A stretch of DNA of 64,000 bases from JAAXVQ01 sp964604705. GTDB lineage: Bacteria > Oederibacteriota > JAAXVQ01. The position numbers and the translations under genes were made by a program. Location: positions 62,001-126,000 of the forward strand of contig CAZSAP010000008.1 of the NCBI GenBank assembly GCA_964604705.1, written 5' to 3'. Position 1 is the first letter of the stretch. Each line of letters begins with the position of its first letter. This document shows, piece by piece, positions 12,165-20,876 of the stretch. The notes beneath the pieces are model-generated. The model searched no databases and had not been told where the DNA came from. It saw nothing but the letters and a program-made list of their open reading frames with translations.

Positions 12165-12722
12165 TTGACACTTATGGGAACTGTAAAATGCACATCGTTT
12201 TTAAGCATGCAAGGATACTGGGGCACGTTGGGTCCCGATGCTGAAAACCGGTTCGTAAAAACCCTCCCCCCCTACTTGGCCCAAGTGTATACCCACCTTG
12301 AGCCCGGCAAACGCCTAAGCATTGAAGATACCACCGCCTTGATCAGCAGTATGGCTCCATTTGTCTTTCCTGAAGGCAACGAATCCGAACAACTCAATCG
12401 TTTGGGCGGACTTATGGCGAGATTGGATATGAACGGCTTTTACAAATTACTTTTAAAGATCGTCTCCGTACAATACGCCATTCAACAAGCCACGGAATTC
12501 TGGCACACGTATCATGATCAAGGCGAGACGTACGTTGAACAAGTATCTAAAAACCACGCTCATTTGCTAGTCTTTGACTACGCTACCATGCCCATGAAAT
12601 ATCGGGTTTTCCTAGGCGGCTGGGTCAAGGGCTTGCTGGAGCATTGCGGCGCCAAAAACCTCAAAGTCACCCTTCTACCCGATCCCAAGCCGCACGTGAC
12701 CTACGATATCGTCTGGGAATAA
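12165..12722 (+). CDS. DUF2378-like / V4R-like small sensory protein
   Basis: 185 residues if translation starts at TTG 12165, which has AAGGAG five bases upstream; the ATG at 12174 is a poorer fit (14-base spacing). There is no signal peptide or membrane segment. The C-terminal half (FWHTYHDQG..., a central VFDYA strand, then GWVKGLLEHCGAKN and a terminal W) resembles from memory the DUF2378/TIGR02265 family, abundant in myxobacteria and distantly related to haem-NO-binding and V4R sensory folds. In that family this part carries the W.RY, G.L and terminal W motifs. It stands alone between minus-strand genes encoding secreted proteins. The assignment rests on motif memory only; otherwise it would be a hypothetical cytoplasmic protein. 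Confidence 0.6.
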   Translation: MTLMGTVKCTSFLSMQGYWGTLGPDAENRFVKTLPPYLAQVYTHLEPGKRLSIEDTTALISSMAPFVFPEGNESEQLNRLGGLMARLDMNGFYKLLLKIVSVQYAIQQATEFWHTYHDQGETYVEQVSKNHAHLLVFDYATMPMKYRVFLGGWVKGLLEHCGAKNLKVTLLPDPKPHVTYDIVWE

Positions 12723-12777
12723 CCGCCTGTCGTCGGCACCTCTCAGCCGACTGGTTTTGTCCCAGCTATCTTACCAC

Positions 12778-14814
12778 TCATTTTATTATAGCAATCTTGC
12801 TGTATGTATCGTACCCAGCGGTCTTCAAATGCACGATATAGATACCGCTGCCGACCACTTGCCCGTTTTGGTTAACCCCATTCCAATTCATTTCGTGGTA
12901 ATTCCCTGCACTGTATTCCTGATGATCCGCTAAAACCACGATCTTATCTCCAACCATATTATATATCGTAATTGTAACCGGACCGCTCTGCGGTTGCGTC
13001 CAGCGAATCACTGCCTTCTCCCCGCGGTTGGGGTTGATCTGACTGTGGTAGATCTTGAGAAATTTCTCCGGCGGCACAGGGGTGGAAGTATAAACCGCGG
13101 TGGGCGAGGGAGTCGGGGTTGGTGTCGATGCCGCAGGGGTGGGAGTGGTTGTGGGGGTGGGTGCAACCACAGAAACCGTTATAGCTTCTATCGATTTCTG
13201 AGAAAGCGAATCGGTCAGCACCAGCGACCAGTCACCCAAGGAACTGGTTGCCGTAACATCAAAGGTACAGGTCAGTGAGTTCGCACCCGATACAACCAGG
13301 TTTGAGGCAACAATATCCGAAGACGCTGTCCGAGTGAGTTTGGCAGCCGTCACCGTCCCTCGGTCATCATTAAAACTCCGCCCTATAACCGATGCTGAAA
13401 ATAAAGTCCCTAACACCGCCGGGGTGTTCACACTTGAGATATGGGGACGAGGCCTTAAAATGCGTTGGGCATAAAGTCCACCACCATTGCGATTGTCGTA
13501 CCACACCGAAATCGCGCCACCATTGCTATCCGAAACCACAGCCAGATCCGCACTAAATGTTTTCGGATCGCTCATCACCTCACCATTAGCCGCCCACCTG
13601 GTGTTGCCTGCAGCGTCAACCCTTTGCACATAATTAACGTTCTTTGCCGTTCGAAAATCAATCCAATGAACAATCGCTCCACCGCTTCCGTCCGCAATGA
13701 TCTTTTGGTAATACCGCGAAGACAGTGCCGTGCACGCCTCAACTCCATTAGCGGTCCACTGGGCCACTCCAGAAAGATTATATTTTTGTAAATAAATACC
13801 ATCTTTGCTCGCTGTCCGGGTATCGTTCCAAACTACCAAAAGTGCATTCGCGCCATCATTAACCACATTAGGTGCAGTCTGATCTCCCGAGGCATTGCAG
13901 AGCGCAATCCCACCGGAAGTCCACTGAACCGTCCCAGCAGAATTAATTCTTTGTCCGTAGACATCGTAGTTTCCTGAACGTTTGTCTTGCCAAATAAGAA
14001 TAGCGCCATTGCTCCCATCGGATACAAGAGCAAGCCCCTTACGATCATTGGCCGCACTTGCAATCAAGGTCCCATTGCTGGTCCACTTGACGGCACCTGC
14101 ACTGTCAAGTCGTTGAGCATATACATACGCATTCGCTGTCCCACCCCGCGAATCGGCCCAGGCAAGAATCACGCCGCCATTGCCATCCGAAGCCAAATCG
14201 TAATCCATAATCTGAGTGTTGGCCGCATTACAAACCACTACACCGTTGACAGTCCAAAGTACGGTTCCACTTTGATTAATACGTTGAGCATAAATATCAA
14301 ACCGGGTACCATTAGCTCGTTGATCAAGCCAACCAATAATCGCTCCACCTGCTCCGTCTGGAATCATACGAATATATCCACATGTACCTGCCGTTGCTAA
14401 GTTACGAATTGCTACGCCATTGGTTGTCCAAGAACCCGAGCCTACCCGTTGCGCATAAATATTCGGATTTTGTCCATTGCGATCATCTTGCCAAGTTGTA
14501 ATCATACCATTGTTGTTATCTGAAACCGCTTTTGGATAGCCGACCGAATACCACGAAGGATTAGCTACGGTTATCGGTGTAAACCACTTATGATAACCGG
14601 CGCTTGTAATTCCCTGTGCCATAATGCTGGTCCCCTTAGCCCAAACCGCAAGTACCCCACCATTCCCATCGGGTGTGATCTGCCGGTCATTGCCAACGCT
14701 AAGCCCTTCATAAATAACAACACCATCGTCAGTCCACATGCCTTCAAGCCCCATGCAATAGCTACTTGCCATTAGCATCGCTAGTAATCCACAAACCACA
14801 ATAGAACATCTCAT
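12778..14814 (-). CDS. Secreted eight-repeat beta-propeller-like protein with FlgD-like C-terminus
   Basis: 678 residues from ATG 14814; GTG codons three and two codons further upstream are alternatives in a G-rich leader. A signal peptide ends near residue 22. Residues 25-450 hold eight repeats of about 50 residues with the pattern DGxGGxIxxWxDxR...DIYAQRV...G..W..NG. This is typical of propeller blades or similar beta repeats. An Ig-like segment and a short Thr/Pro spacer follow. The end is a FlgD/type-IX-like domain (INPNRGEKAVIRW, IYNMVGDK, GSGIYIVHLK, KIAIIK). The ligand is unknown. It is likely exported and held at the surface, as inferred for the other proteins with this terminus. Confidence 0.8.
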   Translation of the reverse strand: MRCSIVVCGLLAMLMASSYCMGLEGMWTDDGVVIYEGLSVGNDRQITPDGNGGVLAVWAKGTSIMAQGITSAGYHKWFTPITVANPSWYSVGYPKAVSDNNNGMITTWQDDRNGQNPNIYAQRVGSGSWTTNGVAIRNLATAGTCGYIRMIPDGAGGAIIGWLDQRANGTRFDIYAQRINQSGTVLWTVNGVVVCNAANTQIMDYDLASDGNGGVILAWADSRGGTANAYVYAQRLDSAGAVKWTSNGTLIASAANDRKGLALVSDGSNGAILIWQDKRSGNYDVYGQRINSAGTVQWTSGGIALCNASGDQTAPNVVNDGANALLVVWNDTRTASKDGIYLQKYNLSGVAQWTANGVEACTALSSRYYQKIIADGSGGAIVHWIDFRTAKNVNYVQRVDAAGNTRWAANGEVMSDPKTFSADLAVVSDSNGGAISVWYDNRNGGGLYAQRILRPRPHISSVNTPAVLGTLFSASVIGRSFNDDRGTVTAAKLTRTASSDIVASNLVVSGANSLTCTFDVTATSSLGDWSLVLTDSLSQKSIEAITVSVVAPTPTTTPTPAASTPTPTPSPTAVYTSTPVPPEKFLKIYHSQINPNRGEKAVIRWTQPQSGPVTITIYNMVGDKIVVLADHQEYSAGNYHEMNWNGVNQNGQVVGSGIYIVHLKTAGYDTYSKIAIIK

Positions 14815-15047
14815 AACCACCACCCCACTTTAATCAAAGATAAAGTAAAAATAATTTTAGTACATGTTCAAATCACGTTCTCAACCATTTGATGTTTAAT
14901 TCAAGATATGTACTTTGGAACAATTAGTGAATTTTTCATTTCATTTAAACACAGTATTTTTTCAGACTCACTTATTTATGGTCCACACCATCCACACACC
15001 TTGTTGTTCAGGAACAACCATTACAAGTCTATCACTCCACTTTATTA

Positions 15048-15083
15048 AAAGAAAGGCCTGGAAGAAATCTACCCTCCAGGCCC
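15048..15083 (-). terminator. Likely intrinsic terminator of apbE operon
   Basis: An eight-base-pair stem GGCCTGGA/TCCAGGCC (15055-15062 with 15075-15082) is followed on the minus strand by TTTCTTTT. It lies about 30 bases after the apbE-like stop at 15114. The rest of 14815-15113 shows nothing further. Confidence 0.65.
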
Positions 15084-15113
15084 TGATCTTATGCTCGCAT
15101 TAGACAAACACTT

Positions 15114-16124
15114 CTACCACACTATTTTCAATTTGTTCTTCCACCCCGGGGTCATCCAGACTTTTTTATCCGCATCCACGATCAACGCTTCAGCCCCCGG
15201 TATGGTTTCAACCAAAGCCAGGGCCTTTTCCGGTGGCAGGAGCATGAGGGTTACAGAGGGCAAATCAACTTTAGGCTTCTCCGGCAACCAAAGCGTGGCC
15301 GCTATGGCATGGGTTGAAGGTCTTCCAGTTTTCGGATCAATAATATGATGATAGCGCGTGCCTTCTTTTTCAAAAAAGCGTTCGTAATCCCCTGAACTGA
15401 GCACCTTGCCCTTATCCACTTCCACCGCGGTCAACAAACGTTTCAAATCACGCGGATGTTTTACCCCCACCACCCATGGCCCACCTTCAGGTTTGGTACC
15501 TACCAAAGCTACATCCCCACCCGCATTGATCATAGCTGCCTGGATTTTGGTTTTTCCCAGAACTTGCCGTACGGTGTTCAAGGCATGACTTTTGGCAATG
15601 CCCCCCAAATCCAATTGAACACCATCACGTTTAAACAACACCGTCTTATCCGCGGGTATCAAAATAATATATTTATACCCAACGTAGGTTTTAATCTGCT
15701 CAATTCTCGTCGGCAACGGTATTCTGGCTTCGCCTTGTCCAAACCCATACTCCCAGGCAAAGCTGGCCACCGTCACATCAAACGCCCCTTGTGACAATTC
15801 TGAAATTTTCTGCGACCATTGTAAGACCGACATAACTTCGGCTTCCACCACTACAGGACGACGGCTGGCGTATTGGTTGATTTCATTGACTTGACTACCC
15901 TGGCGGTAAAACGAAAAAACTTGTTCAACCCGCCTAAACTCATTCATCCCTTGGTCCAGGGCACGTGCGCAAGCAGTGGCATCTTGGGCCCACACGGTAA
16001 TCTCCACAGGCATGCCCATGATTTTTTCTGCCCGAGTTTGCTTCACACTCTCAGCACCAACAACTACCGTACTCATTAGCAGCATTCCTGCCAAGAGTCC
16101 CACTCCCAAGGTAATTTGTCTCAT
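15114..16124 (-). CDS. apbE: FAD:protein FMN transferase (ApbE family)
   Basis: 336 residues from ATG 16124, which has GAGGAG six bases upstream. Members of this family transfer FMN from FAD to a Thr/Ser of target flavoproteins (for example Nqr/Rnf subunits) outside the cytoplasm. The N-terminus is a signal peptide ending near VVVGA. Visible family motifs are IMGMPVEITVWA near the start, LDLGGIAKSHALN (the DxGGIAKG motif), INAGGDVALVG, and SSGDYERFFEKEG followed by YHHIIDPKTGRPS. Length fits the family. It is the last gene of a minus-strand trio with a barrel-like protein (16163) and a small exported protein (17365). No Rnf/Nqr target gene is visible in the window. Confidence 0.93.
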   Translation of the reverse strand: MRQITLGVGLLAGMLLMSTVVVGAESVKQTRAEKIMGMPVEITVWAQDATACARALDQGMNEFRRVEQVFSFYRQGSQVNEINQYASRRPVVVEAEVMSVLQWSQKISELSQGAFDVTVASFAWEYGFGQGEARIPLPTRIEQIKTYVGYKYIILIPADKTVLFKRDGVQLDLGGIAKSHALNTVRQVLGKTKIQAAMINAGGDVALVGTKPEGGPWVVGVKHPRDLKRLLTAVEVDKGKVLSSGDYERFFEKEGTRYHHIIDPKTGRPSTHAIAATLWLPEKPKVDLPSVTLMLLPPEKALALVETIPGAEALIVDADKKVWMTPGWKNKLKIVW

Positions 16125-16162
16125 CCCACGCTCCTCAAATAGGGTCGCCGTACATATATCAA

Positions 16163-17368
16163 CTAATATCGCAGTACTATCTCCGCCGACCATTGTTGCA
16201 ATTTACTGTGCAAGAATCCATTGTAGATTTTTTCCCAACGGCCCGTCAAGGCCCAAGCCCAAGGAGATTCCCAACTCAGGCTGGCTCCAGTGTATTCCCA
16301 ATGACCCTCGGCGCCCCATTGACCGACAGGTTGTTCCGCTCGTTCGAAAATTTTCAAGGTTGTCCCTAAACTCCGCCAATACCACTCCACCCCGCCTTCG
16401 GGAACCCAAAAATTTTCCGACGCTCGCTGTTTCCAGCCCCAACCAGGTGTAAACCTTACAAAACCTTGCCACCACGACATTGGAATTTTAAAACCGGCGT
16501 TGCCTTCCTCGTTTCCATAAATATTATAAAACCCCGTTGGCGGATTATATGCGTCTCCTAAGTACCATCCCCGAACTGAAACTTGAATTCCTGGAGCCAA
16601 TGCGTAATCGCACCCCAGTAAACCTGCACGTGTGTCCTTCACCCGATCGTCCAGCAAACGCGCGTAGACGGCCTCAGCATACACGCGCATACGGTCATAC
16701 GGATAGGACTGCAGATTCACGGTCGTGAAGGTTCCTCGTGAACTGTACGCTTTAGGGAAAATCGCGGACTTAACCCGAGATGTATCCAAAACACCCACGC
16801 CCAATTGCCCCTCGGGAATCTGCACGGTTTGCCTAAATCCCGCCAGTGAGACTTCATCGTATCGAAACCGTCGGGAATCCTCAAGTGTATCGGTCCAAAA
16901 CCCTTCGCTCTGTCCCGAAGTACCCCAATCGATGCGGGCTCGACCTCCAGAAAAAGAAACACGCTCTGCCAACAGTCCCTCACCCCAAGATAAGGGTTTC
17001 CTTACGTATCCTGCGTCCAAACCACCGGCCGCGCCGTGCCAGGCTAAAATAAGATTGCTTAAACGTGGATGTGCGTAAGCTGTATCAATCCCCTTGGCTG
17101 TCACGACCCGCATGCCGACAGTGCGTGAGGCGGCCGCCTCTATATGCGAAGCAGTGACGTTGTTTTCCGTAATCCATCCCTGCTGATCTGCTTTCTGCGT
17201 GGCTCCAGAAACTGTATCCACGCCCCAGGGCTTTACTTGACTTGTGTTCTCCAAGGTCACCCGTTCCAAGTAACCAACCCGGTGGTCGGCCGAAATCTGC
17301 CATTCAGCGCCTGCCGTGAGGGCTAGTCCCATCAACACTCCAAGTGCGCCTACCCCGTAACGAATCAT
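16163..17368 (-). CDS. Predicted outer-membrane beta-barrel protein
   Basis: 401 residues from ATG 17368. This ATG overlaps the stop of the upstream gene (ATGA) and has GGAG eight bases ahead, suggesting coupling. A signal peptide ends near TAGA. The rest alternates polar and aromatic residues (many W, Y, F) in short strands, and the last residues read SAEIVLRY. A terminal aromatic residue is typical of barrels inserted by the Bam machinery. I recognise no specific family. Its position between a small exported protein and apbE suggests a shared envelope or redox task, which is inference. Confidence 0.7.
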   Translation of the reverse strand: MIRYGVGALGVLMGLALTAGAEWQISADHRVGYLERVTLENTSQVKPWGVDTVSGATQKADQQGWITENNVTASHIEAAASRTVGMRVVTAKGIDTAYAHPRLSNLILAWHGAAGGLDAGYVRKPLSWGEGLLAERVSFSGGRARIDWGTSGQSEGFWTDTLEDSRRFRYDEVSLAGFRQTVQIPEGQLGVGVLDTSRVKSAIFPKAYSSRGTFTTVNLQSYPYDRMRVYAEAVYARLLDDRVKDTRAGLLGCDYALAPGIQVSVRGWYLGDAYNPPTGFYNIYGNEEGNAGFKIPMSWWQGFVRFTPGWGWKQRASENFWVPEGGVEWYWRSLGTTLKIFERAEQPVGQWGAEGHWEYTGASLSWESPWAWALTGRWEKIYNGFLHSKLQQWSAEIVLRY

Positions 17369-17940
17369 GGGGTTGCTCCGGTCCAAGTGTCGCTTTGCAT
17401 CCGTTCATGTTTCAGCTGGGCATCAAAGGTCCCGGAGTCGTGATGTGCACCAAATGTACGCACCATCTCAAGCAAAATAGTCTGTGGCGCACCGTTGCCT
17501 GAAGAGATCGGCCGATAGTCTTCCAAAGCCAACCCACGGCACGCTTCGTTGAGTTCACTTGGCCAAACCTCGGTCGGATCACTCCAAACGTCTAGAATTT
17601 TTTTCTGGGAAGAAAAAGCAGCAGAAAGACGGACCTTTTTTTTCACACTGTCGAATTCTCGAGTTGAGACCACTACGCGCCAGCGATTATGCAAAAGCCC
17701 GACAAGATACCAATTGCCCTGAACTCTGAGCATAACTTCGTGATCGCACTCGGGCGCAACGCGTAAGGCCATTCCAGATTCCGGCTTCAACGAGCGACTC
17801 GGACCCGGATTCATCCGAACGTACTCCGATATCTTCGAATCAACCACATTCCCCAATTCCTCAGGGCAGGCGAAGGGTGCAATCCAAAGCAAGCCTAGCA
17901 CTTGTATCGACAATCGAACACCCCATCGTCCAACCCTCAT
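17365..17940 (-). CDS. Exported protein of unknown function
   Basis: 191 residues from ATG 17940, chosen because AGGAG lies about eight bases upstream and the reading opens into a basic then hydrophobic signal peptide. The mature part is soluble, without recognisable motifs; Cys residues occur at ECDHEV and EACRGL. It is the first gene of the three-gene unit with the barrel-like protein and apbE, sharing an ATGA overlap with the next gene. Confidence 0.65.
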   Translation of the reverse strand: MRVGRWGVRLSIQVLGLLWIAPFACPEELGNVVDSKISEYVRMNPGPSRSLKPESGMALRVAPECDHEVMLRVQGNWYLVGLLHNRWRVVVSTREFDSVKKKVRLSAAFSSQKKILDVWSDPTEVWPSELNEACRGLALEDYRPISSGNGAPQTILLEMVRTFGAHHDSGTFDAQLKHERMQSDTWTGATP

Positions 17941-17982
17941 CTGCGCTCTCCTATGAAACAATGATATAGGTAAAATTTGCCA

Positions 17983-18018
17983 AAAAAAAACGGCCCCGTC
18001 AAGGACCGTTTTTTTTAC
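17983..18018 (-). terminator. Intrinsic terminator after cold-shock gene
   Basis: An AACGG...CCGTT hairpin is flanked by nine A on the left and eight T on the right, so it can act in both directions. It lies 37 bases past the csp stop. Confidence 0.75.
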
Positions 18019-18054
18019 TATGATTGTTAGGACAAATGTCGTCCGATAAGTGTC

Positions 18055-18261
18055 TTAGTTGACCTTTTTAACGTTAGAGGCTTGCGGCCCTTTGGGGCTG
18101 TCCACCACGTCAAATTCAACGGTGTCACCTTCGTTCAAGCTGCGGTAGCCGTCGCCAACAATCGCGGAAAAGTGGACAAATACATCCTTGCCACCCTCCT
18201 GTTCCAAAAATCCAAAACCTTTTGCATTATTAAACCACTTTACTTTACCTTGCACTGCCAT
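18055..18261 (-). CDS. cspA: Cold-shock protein, single CSD domain
   Basis: 68 residues, the usual length. It binds single-stranded RNA/DNA and acts as an RNA chaperone. The OB-fold motifs are intact: GKVKWFNNAKGFGFL (RNP1) and VFVHFSAI (RNP2). GAGGAGG lies ahead of the ATG. The gene has its own promoter (18318-18346) with a leader of about 50 bases and its own terminator. Confidence 0.97.
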   Translation of the reverse strand: MAVQGKVKWFNNAKGFGFLEQEGGKDVFVHFSAIVGDGYRSLNEGDTVEFDVVDSPKGPQASNVKKVN

Positions 18262-18317
18262 GAACTTTGATCCTCCTCTTTTTTATTTACCCTGTAAAAA
18301 CACCCCGGTTACGCAAA

Positions 18318-18346
18318 ACCTTATCACCGGACCCTATACGTGTCAA
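18318..18346 (-). promoter_or_regulatory. Sigma-70 promoter of cspA
   Basis: On the minus strand TTGACA (18341-18346), a 17-base spacer and TAAGGT (18318-18323). The rest of the 312-base gap up to the tolC-like start at 18574 has no clear plus-strand promoter. Confidence 0.7.
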
Positions 18347-18573
18347 GCGCTTTTTGGATTTTCATACATTTTTTTGTGCGGCCTTGGCAAGTTTTTGCCA
18401 CATGCGTTTTTCTCTGCCGCTTTTAAACTGCGTTGTCTCAATACTTTTAAAATCCGACCAACCATTTATTGCCGATTTAAAGCAAACTTGATTTTTCACC
18501 TTGTCAGGGAACCTTTTCTGGCGTTTAATCGTATACAATACCAATACATCAGACAATCTAAGAAAAGGATTCC

Positions 18574-19893
18574 ATGATTACCCCTTTTTACTCGAACGTT
18601 TTCCGACATTTTTTTATCACGCTGGGCTTCTGTTTGCCGGTTCTTCTCCGCCCTATGGTCCAAATAGCCAGCGCTGAAACACCCACGGCTTCAGCACTTA
18701 GTTGGGTATCATGCCTAGCTGAAACATTACAAAATCAGCCAAATATCCGCTCCAAGCACGCTGCTTTTCGCCAGGCAGAAGCCAACCGAGATATTGCCCG
18801 CAGCCGCTTTTTTCCTCAAATTTCTGCTTCGGCCGGTTTAACCCACAGTTCAAAACAGGATACCCAAAACAACACTACTTCCAATGCTGACAATTATTCC
18901 GTCGGACTCACCGGGCAACAATTGATTTGGGACGGGTTAAGCACCATGTACGATTGGCAACAAGCGGATTATCGAGCTCAATCAGCTTTGGCCGAGTATC
19001 AAAAAACCAAAACCGATGCCTGGCTCACTGTCCGCCAAGCATTTATTGAGTTGCTTCGCGCCCAGACCGCTTCATCTTTGTCCGCAGAAATCCTGGCTCG
19101 GAGACAGCAGAATCTCGATTTGGTTGCACTCCGATATCGTGCCGGACGTGAACATCACGGATCACTGGCCTTGGCCCAAGCTCAACTGGCACAAGCCCAT
19201 GCCGATCAAGGAAAATCCCAACGCGCTATTCTCTTAGCTCAAGCCAATCTTTGCCAAGCCCTGGGGCGGTTTGAGTTGCAACCCATAGCTGTCACAGGAT
19301 CATTCGAGGTTGCCCTTCCCGATAAAACCTTGCCCAACTGGACTCCATTGATCCAACAGAACCCCCAATACCTTCAGGCACAATGTCAATGGGAAGCCGC
19401 ACGCGCACAAAACCATTCAGGTTGGTCTGATTTTTCCCCTGCTCTTTATGCCAATGCATCACTCAACCGCACCGGAGATGAATGGTTCCCCACCCAAGAA
19501 TCCTGGTCGGCAGGCCTTTCGCTTTCATGGACCTTGTTTAACGGCGGCAAACGTTGGTCCACTTTAACCCTGAATCAAGCAGTAGAGGACCAGGCACAAG
19601 CTCAGCTTGATAGCCTGGCCCTCCAATTGCGCTCAACCCTCCTTTCCGCCTATATTACCTGGCAAAACGCTGCTGAAAATGTAACTGTATCCAAGCAATT
19701 TCTAGCCGCCACTGAAGAACGCGCCAAAATTTCCGAGGCGCAATATTCAACCGGACTTATCACGTTCGACAACTGGATTTTGATTGAAAATGATTTGGTC
19801 AGCGCCAAGAATAATCTTCTAAACGCCGAAGCGCAGGCACTAAACGCGCACGCTGATTGGGTCCATGCGCGAGGAGGCGCTGAGCATGAATAA
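18574..19893 (+). CDS. tolC: TolC-family outer membrane efflux channel
   Basis: 439 residues with AAGGA before the ATG and an N-terminal signal peptide ending near SAE. Outer-membrane factors of this family form the trimeric channel-tunnel of tripartite export systems. The two internal repeats are visible. Each has a long alternating helix (ANRDIARSRFFPQISASAGL in the first, GWSDFSPALYANASL in the second) and the characteristic AxYxxGL...T step (AQYSTGLITFDNW). It is first in an operon with the adaptor (19886) and ABC pump (20877); its stop overlaps the adaptor start by eight bases. Confidence 0.93.
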   Translation: MITPFYSNVFRHFFITLGFCLPVLLRPMVQIASAETPTASALSWVSCLAETLQNQPNIRSKHAAFRQAEANRDIARSRFFPQISASAGLTHSSKQDTQNNTTSNADNYSVGLTGQQLIWDGLSTMYDWQQADYRAQSALAEYQKTKTDAWLTVRQAFIELLRAQTASSLSAEILARRQQNLDLVALRYRAGREHHGSLALAQAQLAQAHADQGKSQRAILLAQANLCQALGRFELQPIAVTGSFEVALPDKTLPNWTPLIQQNPQYLQAQCQWEAARAQNHSGWSDFSPALYANASLNRTGDEWFPTQESWSAGLSLSWTLFNGGKRWSTLTLNQAVEDQAQAQLDSLALQLRSTLLSAYITWQNAAENVTVSKQFLAATEERAKISEAQYSTGLITFDNWILIENDLVSAKNNLLNAEAQALNAHADWVHARGGAEHE

Positions 19894-20875
19894 AAAACAT
19901 TGGAGTCTTTGGTTCATTCTAGCCGGTCTGATCGTTCTTGCCATCGGGTTCTTCACACTGCGTAAAGAGCCCCCGGCATCTACATTTCAAGTCGTTCAAC
20001 CCCACATGGGTTCTATCCAAATCAGCGTCTCCACATCAGGGAACGTTGAACCTCAAAACCGCTTGGAAGTAAAGCCACCCATCGCCGGACGTGTGGAAAC
20101 GGTGTTGGTTCAAGAGGGGCAATGGGTACGCAAAGGCGAGACCCTCGCTTGGCTGAGCTCCACAGAACGTGCCGCCCTCTTGGATGCCGCTCGTTCCCAA
20201 GGCACACAAGCCATTGACTATTGGGAAGGCGTCTATAAGCCCACGCCCATTGTCTCCCCCATCAACGGCACGGTTATTGTACGTTCTGTGGAACCCGGTC
20301 AGACCGTCCTGGGCAGCGAGCCCATCGTAGTGCTATCCGATCGTTTGATCGTAAAGGCCCAAGTGGATGAAACCGATATCGGGAAATTGAAATTAGGACA
20401 AAAAGCCATTCTGTCATTGGATGCCTATCCGGATATCCGGGTTGAAGCTCGGGTCGATCACATTGCCTATGAATCTAAAGTCGTAAGCAATGTAACTATT
20501 TATGAAGTCGATATTCTACCTGAACGCGTGCCCCCTGTTTTTCGTTCCGGAATGAGTGCCAACGTCGATGTCATCACTCAGTCCAAAGATAACATTTTAC
20601 TGGTTCCCCGCGAAACCGTTCAACAAGGCAAGCACAAAACCTTTGTCCGTCTGGCCCCCGAAACCCCCGGAGCCACGCCCGGGCGTCGCCCCGTGGTGAC
20701 AGGACTATCCAACGATCAATTTACTGAAATTGTGTCCGGGATTGATCTCACTGCAAAACTTGTGATCGTTCCCCCGGATTATGTGTCCGACAAGAAAAAA
20801 GAAATCAAACAAAACCCGTTTATGCCGAGTCGTAGCAAAAGTCAACGATCCGGCCCTCCTGGAGGCGGACACTAG
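19886..20875 (+). CDS. macA: MacA/HlyD-type periplasmic adaptor
   Basis: 329 residues from ATG 19886, preceded by GAGGAGG; it overlaps the tolC stop. One N-terminal membrane anchor is followed by a lipoyl/barrel-sandwich domain (VKPPIAGRVETVLVQEG...SPINGTVIVRSVEPGQTV). Then come a beta-barrel and a membrane-proximal domain ending in a basic, Pro/Gly-rich tail. It links the inner-membrane pump to the outer-membrane channel. The two lipoyl halves are separated by only about 30 residues (AALLDAARSQGTQAIDYWEG). The long helical hairpin that normally reaches TolC is therefore missing or very short. Confidence 0.9.
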   Translation: MNKKHWSLWFILAGLIVLAIGFFTLRKEPPASTFQVVQPHMGSIQISVSTSGNVEPQNRLEVKPPIAGRVETVLVQEGQWVRKGETLAWLSSTERAALLDAARSQGTQAIDYWEGVYKPTPIVSPINGTVIVRSVEPGQTVLGSEPIVVLSDRLIVKAQVDETDIGKLKLGQKAILSLDAYPDIRVEARVDHIAYESKVVSNVTIYEVDILPERVPPVFRSGMSANVDVITQSKDNILLVPRETVQQGKHKTFVRLAPETPGATPGRRPVVTGLSNDQFTEIVSGIDLTAKLVIVPPDYVSDKKKEIKQNPFMPSRSKSQRSGPPGGGH

Positions 20876-20876
20876 C

